Below, one piece after another: positions 28,274 through 37,174 of a DNA stretch of 49,028 nucleotides. Numbering within the stretch: position 1 is the stretch's first letter; each line of letters begins with the position of its first letter. The stretch spans positions 1 to 49,028 of the forward strand of contig JALHSZ010000016.1 in the NCBI GenBank assembly GCA_022865485.1, given 5' to 3'. Source of the DNA: Dehalococcoidales bacterium. Lineage in GTDB: Bacteria; Chloroflexota; Dehalococcoidia; Dehalococcoidales; BS750m-G39. The notes below the pieces were generated by a model. That model ran no database searches, had not been told where the DNA came from, and saw only the letters and a list, made by a program, of their open reading frames with translations. The translations under genes and the position numbers were made by a program.

Positions 28274-29868
28274 GCGAACGTCTGGGCATTGTCGTCTCCG
28301 GCTCGTTGACTAAAGGGATGGAGGTCAAGCTGGACAGCTCGGCATCTATCGAGGATATGGCGGTGGGGCGCTTCGTCACCATCGAGGGGGCAAAGCGGCG
28401 CTTCTTCGGCATGATAAGCGAGGTCAGCCTGGGAATGACCGACCAGAGGCTTGCCCTCACCCCACCCGACGTCGCCGACCCCTTTATCGCCGAGGTACTG
28501 GCCGGCACCAGCACCTTCGGCACTTTGCACGTTAGCCCCACCCTGGTCATCGGCGGCGACGCCGCCAGCCTGCTCGAAGGCCCCCAGCCCGTCAAGACCG
28601 TGCCCAGCCACTTCTCCGTGGTCAACCTGGCTTCGGAGCGGGACGTGGAGCTGGTCTTCGGCAGCGAGGACGCCAAGAGATTTTTCATCGGCAACCCGCT
28701 GGATATGGAAACCAAGCTCTGCCTCGACCTGGAGGAGTTCGTCAAGCGCTCCAACGGCATCTTCGGCAAGAGCGGCACGGGCAAGACCTTCCTCACCCGC
28801 ATCCTGCTCATCGGCATGCTGCAAAAGAGCCAGGCGGTCAACCTGGTCTTCGATATGCACAACGAATACGGCTGGGAAGGCAGCAGCGAAAAGGGCACCA
28901 AGGTCAAGGGACTGAAACAGCTTTTCCCCTCCAGAGTGGCCGTATTCACGCTTGATGAGGAAAATTCCCGTCACCGCCAGGTAATCACCGATTTCGCGGT
29001 TAAGATCGGCTACGACGAGATTGAGCCCGCGGACATATCCCTGCTGCGCCAGACGCTGAACCTCACCGAGCAGGCCACGGAGGCAGTCTACCGCCTGCGG
29101 CAGCGCTTCGGCAAGGACTGGCTGAGCCAGACCCTGGAGACGAGGGAACCCGAGGAAACCAGAACCCTGCTCGACGAGCTCGATATCCACGAGAGCACCT
29201 TCCAGAACCTGCGGCGGGGGCTGGCGACCATCCAGCGCCTGCCCTTTATCGAGCCCAAGCCCCCCACCAACGCCGTGAAAGCCATCCTGGAACACCTCGA
29301 CCGCGGCACCAACGTGGTGCTGGAGTTCGGCCGCTACCGCGATATCACGGCTTATATCCTGGTAGCTAACATGCTCAGCCGGCGCATCTACGCCCAGTAC
29401 CAGGAGCGGATGGAAAAAGCCATGGCCGAGGATACCACCCGACCCACACCGCTGGTTATAACCATCGAAGAAGCCCACAAGTTCCTCAACCCCGAGGTCG
29501 CCAGCCAGACCATCTTCAGCACCATCGCCCGCGAGATGAGAAAGTATAACGTCACCCTGCTGGTCATCGACCAGAGGCCCAGCGGCATCGACAGCGAGGT
29601 TATGTCGCAGATGGGCACCAAGATAACCTGCCTGCTGGATAACGAGCGCGATATCGACAGCGTGCTCGCCGGCGTATCGGGGAGAAACGAGCTTAAATCG
29701 GTCCTGTCCAAGCTCGCCGCCAAACGGCAGGCGCTCGTCTTCGGGCACGCCGTGCCCATGCCGGTAGCTTTCCAGCCCCGCGAATACGGCTCGGCGGAAT
29801 CTTACCGCGGGTTTACCGCCAGCGGCAAAACGGGGACGAAAGAAGACATCGAGAAGCTGTGGGAATAA
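28270..29868 (+). CDS. HerA-type FtsK/VirB4-like hexameric ATPase
   Basis: GIFGKSGTGKTFLTRILLIGML Walker A; VFDMHNEYGW; ITIEEAHKFLNPE Walker B; VLLVIDQRPSGID. Confidence 0.9.
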   Translation: MSERLGIVVSGSLTKGMEVKLDSSASIEDMAVGRFVTIEGAKRRFFGMISEVSLGMTDQRLALTPPDVADPFIAEVLAGTSTFGTLHVSPTLVIGGDAASLLEGPQPVKTVPSHFSVVNLASERDVELVFGSEDAKRFFIGNPLDMETKLCLDLEEFVKRSNGIFGKSGTGKTFLTRILLIGMLQKSQAVNLVFDMHNEYGWEGSSEKGTKVKGLKQLFPSRVAVFTLDEENSRHRQVITDFAVKIGYDEIEPADISLLRQTLNLTEQATEAVYRLRQRFGKDWLSQTLETREPEETRTLLDELDIHESTFQNLRRGLATIQRLPFIEPKPPTNAVKAILEHLDRGTNVVLEFGRYRDITAYILVANMLSRRIYAQYQERMEKAMAEDTTRPTPLVITIEEAHKFLNPEVASQTIFSTIAREMRKYNVTLLVIDQRPSGIDSEVMSQMGTKITCLLDNERDIDSVLAGVSGRNELKSVLSKLAAKRQALVFGHAVPMPVAFQPREYGSAESYRGFTASGKTGTKEDIEKLWE

Positions 29869-29877
29869 AGGCTCGAG

Positions 29878-30507
29878 CTAGAGCTTCTCCAGGCCACGGA
29901 CGACATCGTTGAGGTCATCGAAGGGCTGACACTTCAGCTTCTTATCTTTGCAGACATCCATCAGCCCGTCACGGGCGAAGACTTGCTGAGCCAGCGCCGC
30001 GGGGAAGTAATCGGAAGGCCCGTTGCCGATGCACACCACCTGGTAGCCCTGCTTAAGGAACAGCTTGGTGTAAGCCTCCTTGAAACCCTTTTTCAGCACC
30101 GCGCCTTCGGGGCCGATATACCGCACCCCAAGCCCGTCGGGGCTGAAGTTGGTCCGGGCGGCGTAGACCTCGATGTTGCCCAACCCGACATCCTCCAGAA
30201 TTTCCTTGATGTAGAAATCCAGCCCGTTGCTGACCACCAGGAAGCGAAGGCCCCTATCCTGGCAATAGTTCACCAAGTTGCGCAGCCCCTCGCGCAGCTT
30301 AACTTCTTCGCGGGCGACGCGCAGCAGCTCGTCGCGGCCGGCTTTGACCATAGCGAAGGCCCTGGCGTTGAAGTCGCCCACCGTCATCTTATTCTGCCGG
30401 TATTGCTCGTAAAGCTTGCGCCAGTCGCCTTCAGCGAAGGCGTCGAGCAGGGCAAAACTGACATCTTCTTCGGTAAGGGTGCCGTCAAAATCGCTCTGAA
30501 TAATCAT
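29878..30507 (-). CDS. HAD-family phosphatase (MtnX/phosphoserine phosphatase-like)
   Basis: IIQSDFDGTLTEEDVSFALLD; LVVSNGLDFYI; IGNGPSDYFPA. Confidence 0.85.
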   Translation of the reverse strand: MIIQSDFDGTLTEEDVSFALLDAFAEGDWRKLYEQYRQNKMTVGDFNARAFAMVKAGRDELLRVAREEVKLREGLRNLVNYCQDRGLRFLVVSNGLDFYIKEILEDVGLGNIEVYAARTNFSPDGLGVRYIGPEGAVLKKGFKEAYTKLFLKQGYQVVCIGNGPSDYFPAALAQQVFARDGLMDVCKDKKLKCQPFDDLNDVVRGLEKL

Positions 30508-30716
30508 GTTTCGAACTTAAAGAATCCGTAGTGGATGACACTAGGGCAGGATTATACTTGAATCCAAGCCGCATTTCAAGGCTCTGGCTCCCCGTCGGCA
30601 TTTCAGGCGTTGTCGGACATTGACAGTTAAACGCCGTAGGGTTTAGTATGTTGCTAGTTTTTGGGAAGGGCAGGGGGGGGTTCCGGCCCGACCCCGAATA
30701 CCAGAACTGTCCATTC

Positions 30717-30733
30717 TATACTGGCACAGTATA
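30717..30733. promoter_or_regulatory. Palindromic candidate operator upstream of acyl-CoA ligase
   Basis: TATACTG-GCA-CAGTATA, perfect 7-bp arms, 56 nt before ATG 30789. Confidence 0.5.
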
Positions 30734-30788
30734 TAACTATCGCCAGTTACAGTCTAGAGCTGAAGATTGATTGAGGAGGAAACAAGTC

Positions 30789-32396
30789 ATGTCGAAACGC
30801 CTTTTACTCAAGGAGCTATCGCGCTACAACGTCGGCACCTGGGCCGATATAATCTACAGGAACGCACTCCTCCACCCCAACGACGAAGCCTTCGTCTACG
30901 GAGACAGAAGGATAACCTTCGCCGACTACAACACCCGAATCAACAAGGTGATTCACGGGCTGGGCAAGATGGGGGTAAAGAAGGGGGACGTGCTCGGCAT
31001 CCTGTCCTGGAGCTGCCTGGAGTTCGCCGAGATATACGGGCTGACCATGAAGGGGGGCTACATCGCCTCGCCGTTTAACCCCCGACTGGGCAAGGACGAG
31101 CTCGAGTACCTCATCAAATACTCTGAAACCGATACCATTTTCGTCGGCAAAGAGCTGGTGGCAATGGCCAATTCCCTCAAAGAACGCCTGCCCAAGGTCA
31201 AGAACTTCATCTCGCTGGAGACGGCCGCCCCGGGCATGACCGCCTATGACGACATACTCAAAGCCAACTCCGGGGAAGAGCCCGATATCGACCTGGGCGA
31301 GGACGACCCCGTCTGCATTATCTATACCAGCGGCACCACTGGTGTCCCCCGCGGCGCCCTCTACACCCAGCGCCGCTTTATCGAAGACTCCAAGATACTG
31401 GTCATAGATATGGGGCTGCAGGAAGGACACAAGCGCGTCCAGATAACGCCGCTGTTCCATATTGCCGGCAACACCCACTTCCGCTCTTCGCTCTTCACCG
31501 CGGGCTGTAATGTTATCGTCAAGTTCTTCGACGCCGCCCAAACGCTGGAGATTATCCAGCGGGAGAAAGCCACCCACATGGACTGCGTGCCCACCCACCT
31601 GGCGGCGATACTCAACCTGCCCGACCTGAAAAAACACGATATCAGCTCGTTGCAGTTCTTCTGGTACGGTGCCTCGCCCATGCCCCTGGAGGTGCTCAAA
31701 GGCGGGATGAGGGTCTTCGGGCCCATTTTCGCCCAGGGCTACGGGCAGAGCGAGAGCGGCCCCGCCATCTCCCACCTCTCCAAAGAGGACCACAACGTGC
31801 TGGACAAGCCAGAAAAGGAACAGAAGAAGCTATCTTCAGCGGGCCGTCCCGATATCGGGGTGCAGGTCAAAATCCTTGACGAAAAGGGTAACGACCTCGG
31901 GCCGGGCGAAGTGGGCGAGATAGTGGTACGCAGCAAGCAGACCATGGTCGAATACTGGAAAAAACCCAAGGAAACCAAGGCGACACTGGTTAACGACTGG
32001 CTCCACACCGGAGATATGGGCTACTTCGACGAGGAAGGCTATATCTATATCGCCGACCGCAAGAAGGACATGATTATCACCGGCGGAGAAAACGTCTACC
32101 CCAGAGAGGTGGAAGAAGTCCTCTACCGCCACCCTGCTGTGATGGAAGCCGCCGTCATCGGCGTCCCCGACGAATACTGGGTGGAAAGGGTGCACGCCGT
32201 CGTCGCCCTCAAGAAGGGCAAACAAGCCACCGCCGAGGAGATTGTCGCCTTCTGCAAGAAGAGCATCGCCGGCTACAAGACGCCGAAATCGATTGAGTTT
32301 GTCGATGCCCTGCCCAAGAACGCGGCGGGCAAGATTTTGAAGCGCGAGCTGAGGGACAAGTACTGGAAGGGAACCCAGAAAGAGAAAAAGGGCTGA
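30789..32396 (+). CDS. AMP-dependent acyl-CoA synthetase/ligase
   Basis: CIIYTSGTTGVPRGALYTQRR; YGQSESGPAIS; LHTGDMGYFDEEGYIYIADRKKDMIITGGENVYPREVEEVL; NAAGKILKREL. Confidence 0.93.
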   Translation: MSKRLLLKELSRYNVGTWADIIYRNALLHPNDEAFVYGDRRITFADYNTRINKVIHGLGKMGVKKGDVLGILSWSCLEFAEIYGLTMKGGYIASPFNPRLGKDELEYLIKYSETDTIFVGKELVAMANSLKERLPKVKNFISLETAAPGMTAYDDILKANSGEEPDIDLGEDDPVCIIYTSGTTGVPRGALYTQRRFIEDSKILVIDMGLQEGHKRVQITPLFHIAGNTHFRSSLFTAGCNVIVKFFDAAQTLEIIQREKATHMDCVPTHLAAILNLPDLKKHDISSLQFFWYGASPMPLEVLKGGMRVFGPIFAQGYGQSESGPAISHLSKEDHNVLDKPEKEQKKLSSAGRPDIGVQVKILDEKGNDLGPGEVGEIVVRSKQTMVEYWKKPKETKATLVNDWLHTGDMGYFDEEGYIYIADRKKDMIITGGENVYPREVEEVLYRHPAVMEAAVIGVPDEYWVERVHAVVALKKGKQATAEEIVAFCKKSIAGYKTPKSIEFVDALPKNAAGKILKRELRDKYWKGTQKEKKG

Positions 32397-32421
32397 CTCG
32401 GCGTTTCTATAGAGTCGGGAG

Positions 32422-34272
32422 ATGGAAACTTACAAGATAAAGTTTGAGCCCCTGGGCTTGAGCGGGCGCTGCCGCGCCGACGAGTCTCTTCTCGCCTGCG
32501 CCCATAGCGCCGGTATCGGCATTATCAGCCTCTGCGGCGGCAAGGGGAATTGCCAGTCCTGCCGGATACAGCTAGTGGAAGGCACCGCCTCCCCGCCCAC
32601 CGCCAGCGAGCTCAAAGCCTACTCCCGCCAGGAGATTAAGGAAGGCTGGCGTCTTGCCTGCCAGACATATCCCACCAGCGATGGCAAGGTGGGGCTGCCC
32701 CCCACCTCGCTGACCACCACCCAGCGGGTGCAGACCGAGGGCAAGGAGGTAGGCGTTGCGCCCGAGCCCGTGGTTTTAGCCTATCAGGTTAAACTGGCGA
32801 CGCCCTCGCTGACCGACGCTCAGGCCGATGCCGACCGCCTGCTCCAAGCCCTAAACCGCCAGCACCGCCTGAGCTGCGACAGTATTGATATCGGGGCCTT
32901 AAGCCAGCTATCGCCGCAACTGCGTTCCTGGGGCTGGCAGTTACGAGCCTCGGTGCGCGAAAAAGAAGTAATCGCCTTCGGACCCTGGCCCAGCCGCCAG
33001 CTGGGTTTAGCGGTCGACCTGGGCACTTCCAAGATATCGGGCTACCTGGTCGACCTCGACAGCGGCCGGACCCTGGCGGTTAAGGGGGTAAGTAACCCCC
33101 AGATCAGCTACGGAGAAGATATTATCAGCCGCATCGCCTACGCCACGCAATCGGCGGCTAAAGCGACGCAACTGCAAAGGCTGGTGGTAAGAGCCTTGAA
33201 CAAGCTGGCTGGCGACCTCTGCGCCGAGGCCAAGGCTAAGGTCGGGGATATCGTCGACGCCGTACTGGTGGGCAATACCGCCATGCACCACCTGCTGGCC
33301 GGCCTGCCCGTAAAGCAACTGGCGCTGGCTCCATTCGTCCCCGCCATAAGCCAGGCGATAGATATCAAAGCCAGCCGCCTGGGGCTAAAATTCGCCCCCG
33401 GGGCTTACCTGCACCTGCTGCCCAACATCGCCGCCTTCGTCGGCGCCGACCACACCGCCGTCCTGCTGGCGACGCTGAACGGTGCGAACAGAGAGACGAC
33501 CCTAGCTATCGACATCGGCACCAACACCGAGGTCTCGCTGATAGATAAGGATAAGATAACGACCACCTCCTGCGCCTCGGGGCCCGCCTTCGAGGGCTGG
33601 CATATCAAGGATGGCATGCGCGCCGCCAGCGGCGCTATAGAACGGCTGCGCATTGTGGATAACAAGGTGGAGTACCAGACCATCGACAACGCGCCCGCCA
33701 TCGGCATCTGCGGCTCAGGCATCCTGGATGCTATGGCTCAGCTCTACCTGGCCGGGGTGCTGGGGGAGGGGGGCCAGATGAACGAGAAACACCGCAGGGT
33801 GCGCCGCGGTGATAAGTACCTGGAGTTCGTGCTCGTCGGCGAGAAGGAGAGGAAAGACGTCCATAGGGCTATCGTTATCACCCAGCAGGACGTGCGCGAA
33901 ATACAGCTGGCTAAGGCGGCCATCCGCACCGGCATCCAGGCGCTGCTGGAAGCCAACGCTTACGAGGAAGAGAAAATCAAGAAGGTGATAATCGCCGGCG
34001 CTTTCGGAACTTATATCGATGTCGCCAGCGCCATAGCCATCGGCATGCTGCCCGCCCTCCCCCTGGAGCGCTTCCAGCAGGTGGGCAACGCCGCCGGCAC
34101 CGGAGCCAGGCTGGCTCTAATCTCCCGCACCAAGCGGGCCGCCGCCCAGAAGATAGTCTCGGGAATAAACTACATCGAACTGGCCAGCGTTCCCGGCTTC
34201 AATAAGACCTTTATGCAGGCGAGCTATCTGGGCCGGTTCCGGTTGAAAGAGGGTAAGAGAAAGGGGATTTGA
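32422..34272 (+). CDS. ASKHA-domain ferredoxin-fused protein, RACo-like activator of corrinoid proteins
   Basis: N-terminal 2Fe-2S CGGKGNCQSC; LGLAVDLGTSKISGYLVDL; AIDIGTNTEVSLI; IAGAFGTYIDVASAIAIGMLP. Confidence 0.88.
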   Translation: METYKIKFEPLGLSGRCRADESLLACAHSAGIGIISLCGGKGNCQSCRIQLVEGTASPPTASELKAYSRQEIKEGWRLACQTYPTSDGKVGLPPTSLTTTQRVQTEGKEVGVAPEPVVLAYQVKLATPSLTDAQADADRLLQALNRQHRLSCDSIDIGALSQLSPQLRSWGWQLRASVREKEVIAFGPWPSRQLGLAVDLGTSKISGYLVDLDSGRTLAVKGVSNPQISYGEDIISRIAYATQSAAKATQLQRLVVRALNKLAGDLCAEAKAKVGDIVDAVLVGNTAMHHLLAGLPVKQLALAPFVPAISQAIDIKASRLGLKFAPGAYLHLLPNIAAFVGADHTAVLLATLNGANRETTLAIDIGTNTEVSLIDKDKITTTSCASGPAFEGWHIKDGMRAASGAIERLRIVDNKVEYQTIDNAPAIGICGSGILDAMAQLYLAGVLGEGGQMNEKHRRVRRGDKYLEFVLVGEKERKDVHRAIVITQQDVREIQLAKAAIRTGIQALLEANAYEEEKIKKVIIAGAFGTYIDVASAIAIGMLPALPLERFQQVGNAAGTGARLALISRTKRAAAQKIVSGINYIELASVPGFNKTFMQASYLGRFRLKEGKRKGI

Positions 34273-34275
34273 GTG

Positions 34276-35133
34276 ATGGAAACGAAAATAACCAGCGCTA
34301 CCAGAGAGGTCATAATCGGCGGCGATAGGCCGACAGTGCTCATCGGTGAGCGCATCAACCCTTCGGGTAAGAAGAAACTGGGCGAAGCCCTAAAAGAGGA
34401 CAACCTGGATATTGTGCGCCAGGAAGCCAAGGCTCAAACCGAGGCCGGCGCCGATATCCTCGACGTTAACGTGAACATATTCGGCATCGACGAGCCCGAC
34501 CTGCTGCCCAAGGCAGTCAAGGCGGTGATGGAGAGCTCGGAACTGCCCCTCTGCATCGACAGCGCTAACCCCGAGGCGCTGGAGGCGGCAATCAAGGTCT
34601 ATAAGGGCAAGCCGCTGGTCAACTCGGTCACCGGCGAGGAACACTCCCTGGCTAAGATCCTGCCCGTTATCAAAAAACACGGCACCGCCGTCGTCGGGCT
34701 GGTGCAGGACGACAACGGCATCCCCAAAACCCCCGAGGCACGGCTGGCTGTGGCTAAGAAAATAGTGGAGCGCGCCGAAAAGCTGGGCATTCCCCGCGAG
34801 GACATCATCATCGACTGTTTGTGCCTGGCGGTAGGCGCCGAAACGACCTCGGGCACGACAGCGCTGGGAACGATTCGCTTAATCAAGCAGGAGCTGGGGG
34901 TGAACATGACGCTGGCGGTAAGCAACATCTCCTTCGGGATGCCCGACCGCGACCTGCTCAATAACGCCTTCGTGGCGGCATGCATCGCCGCTGGCATAAC
35001 CTGCGTTATCGTCGACGTCAAGAAGATACGCCCCGCCGTCCAGGCGGCCGACGTGCTTATGAATCACGATAAACACGCCCGGCGCTACATGGAAAGTTAC
35101 CGCCAGCGCCAGCAAGAGCAGACTCAGAAATAG
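34276..35133 (+). CDS. Methyltetrahydrofolate:corrinoid-protein methyltransferase-like pterin-binding enzyme
   Basis: VLIGERINPSGKKKLGEAL; AGADILDVNVN; LPLCIDSANPEALEAA; NSVTGEEHSL; GTG 34273 is an alternative start. Confidence 0.88.
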   Translation: METKITSATREVIIGGDRPTVLIGERINPSGKKKLGEALKEDNLDIVRQEAKAQTEAGADILDVNVNIFGIDEPDLLPKAVKAVMESSELPLCIDSANPEALEAAIKVYKGKPLVNSVTGEEHSLAKILPVIKKHGTAVVGLVQDDNGIPKTPEARLAVAKKIVERAEKLGIPREDIIIDCLCLAVGAETTSGTTALGTIRLIKQELGVNMTLAVSNISFGMPDRDLLNNAFVAACIAAGITCVIVDVKKIRPAVQAADVLMNHDKHARRYMESYRQRQQEQTQK

Positions 35134-35270
35134 AGCCGGCTAGGCTGGCAATAACCGAGTTATCTGTGCTATCATAAGGAACGATTTATCGCCATTTGCC
35201 CGCTCCCCGCATTACCGATAGAATCGAGCTGGGGGGTGGGCGTACTTATCAAGAAACGAAGGAGGCAAAC

Positions 35271-36023
35271 ATGGGCAGGTTAGACGGAAGAGTAGCTATC
35301 GTTACCGGCGGCGCCAAGGGTCTGGGCAAGGCTTTTTGCTTCGCCCTGGCGAAAGAGGGCGCCAAGGTAGTGATGGCGGCGCACCGCCTCGATACCGACG
35401 AAGCCAAGCAGGCGGCTAAGGATATAGAAGCCAAGGGCGGCATGACGGTAGAGGTCGACGTTACCGACGAGGCGAGCACCAAAGCTATGGCCGAGAAGGC
35501 GTTTAAGAAATTCGGCAGGATTGATATTCTGGTCAACAATGCTGCCTTCTACTATGGCGTGGGGAGAAAGCTTTTCCATGAGGTTTCGACGGAGGACTGG
35601 GATAAGGCAATGGCGGTAGGGGCCAAGGGTCCCTGGCTCTGCGCCAAGGCCGTATTCCCCTATATGAAAGAGCAGAAGAAGGGCAAGATTATCAATCTCT
35701 CTTCCGATACCGCCTTCGGTCCGACCAAGGGGATGATTAACTATATTACCTCCAAGGCGGCTGTTGTCGGCATCACCCGCGTCCTGGCCGGAGAGCTGGG
35801 AAAGTATAACATCTGCGTCAACGCCTTAGCCCCCGGTTACACCGATACCCCGGCGAGCTGGACCATCGGCGACGTGAGCAAGTTCGATACCAACACCACC
35901 CCCCTAGGCCGCGTCGGCAAACCCGAGGACATGGTCGGGGCCGTTGTCTTCTTCGCCAGCGATGACAGCGACTTTATCAGCGGCCAGACACTGATAATCG
36001 ATGGCGGCCGGCGGGTGATCTAA
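35271..36023 (+). CDS. Short-chain dehydrogenase/reductase (SDR1)
   Basis: GRVAIVTGGAKGLGKAF; NNAAFYYG; YITSKAAVVG; start revised to ATG 35271 after RBS GGAGG. Confidence 0.9.
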   Translation: MGRLDGRVAIVTGGAKGLGKAFCFALAKEGAKVVMAAHRLDTDEAKQAAKDIEAKGGMTVEVDVTDEASTKAMAEKAFKKFGRIDILVNNAAFYYGVGRKLFHEVSTEDWDKAMAVGAKGPWLCAKAVFPYMKEQKKGKIINLSSDTAFGPTKGMINYITSKAAVVGITRVLAGELGKYNICVNALAPGYTDTPASWTIGDVSKFDTNTTPLGRVGKPEDMVGAVVFFASDDSDFISGQTLIIDGGRRVI

Positions 36024-36090
36024 GCCAACAGGGCGATTAGATTCTCTCTCCCAACCGTAATCGGGGGTCTTTATTGCCGAGAGGGGGTAA

Positions 36091-37131
36091 ATGAGCCCTG
36101 AGAAACTAATATTCAGCTTCGAGGAGCTGGGGCGAGAGCACAAGCAGCTGGTCGGCAAGAAGTGCGCCAACCTGGGGGAAATGCTGCGCATGGGACTGGC
36201 CGTCCCGCCCGGTTTCGCCACCTCAATCGCCATGTACCGCCGATTCGCCAAGGAAACGGGGGCGGCGGCGGAAATCTCCGGCTACGTGAGCCAGCTGGGC
36301 CAGCTCAAGAGCAAGAACATTGCCGTCTTCGACGAAATGAGCCGGAAAATCAGGGGCATGATTGAGAGCAAGAAGATGCCCCCGGCTCTAGCCAAAATGA
36401 TAGCCTCTCACTACAAGGAGCTGGAGAAAAAGGGGGAAGCCCCCGACGGCGCCGTCTCGGTGCGCTCATCGGGGACGGAGAGCCGGCCGGGTATGTTCGA
36501 GACCTACCTGAACGTGGTCGGCATCGAAGACGTGCTCGACAAGATAAAGAAGGTCTGGTCGAGCGCCTATACCGCCCGGGCTATCGCCCTGCGGGTCAAT
36601 AAGGATATACCCGTCACTGGCGACGAGCTCGGGGTGGCTGTTTCCAGGATGATAAACGCCCGCTCGGCGGGTATCAGCTTTACCCTGGACCCGATTACGG
36701 GCGATACCTCAAAGATAATCATCAACTCCAGCTGGGGGCTGGGGGAGGGGGTGGTCAGCGGCGACGAGGATGTGGACCGCTTCGTGGTGGACAAGAAGAC
36801 CCTGAAGATAATCGAAAGCTCCACCGGCAAGAAGGCAAAAAAGGTGGTCAACAAGAAGCGGGGGGTGGAGTGGGGCGATGTGCCCTCAAAGCAACAGTCG
36901 GCGCTTTCTTTGAGCAACGACGAGGTATCAGCCATAGCCAAGCTGGCGTTATTCCTCGAAGAACGCCTGGGCAGGGCGCAGGACACGGAATGGGCCATCA
37001 ATGCCGATGCCATCCCGCCTGACAACATAGTTCTCCTCCAGACCCGCCCGGCCGGGCTCACCGTTAAGAAACCGGAATCGGTTACCGACCGTATGATTGA
37101 CCTGATTGTGCAGAAATTCTATAGACCCTGA
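36091..37131 (+). CDS. PEP/pyruvate-binding (PPDK N-terminal, ATP-grasp) subunit; phenylphosphate synthase beta-like
   Basis: VGKKCANLGEMLRMGLAVPPGFATS; VSVRSSGTESRPGMFETYLNV; DTEWAINADAIPPDNIVLLQTRP; ends before the swivelling domain. Confidence 0.8.
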   Translation: MSPEKLIFSFEELGREHKQLVGKKCANLGEMLRMGLAVPPGFATSIAMYRRFAKETGAAAEISGYVSQLGQLKSKNIAVFDEMSRKIRGMIESKKMPPALAKMIASHYKELEKKGEAPDGAVSVRSSGTESRPGMFETYLNVVGIEDVLDKIKKVWSSAYTARAIALRVNKDIPVTGDELGVAVSRMINARSAGISFTLDPITGDTSKIIINSSWGLGEGVVSGDEDVDRFVVDKKTLKIIESSTGKKAKKVVNKKRGVEWGDVPSKQQSALSLSNDEVSAIAKLALFLEERLGRAQDTEWAINADAIPPDNIVLLQTRPAGLTVKKPESVTDRMIDLIVQKFYRP

Positions 37132-37174
37132 CCCTAAATATACTGCTTAGCCTTAAACCGAACCGAGGTGAAAG

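Noticed and set aside
28036-29748. 570-aa minus-strand ORF antisense to the HerA gene
   Set aside because: Lies almost entirely opposite a well-supported HerA ATPase; composition is typical of a shadow frame in high-GC DNA
30816-31793. 325-aa minus-strand ORF opposite the acyl-CoA ligase
   Set aside because: Antisense shadow frame; sense strand has all canonical ligase motifs
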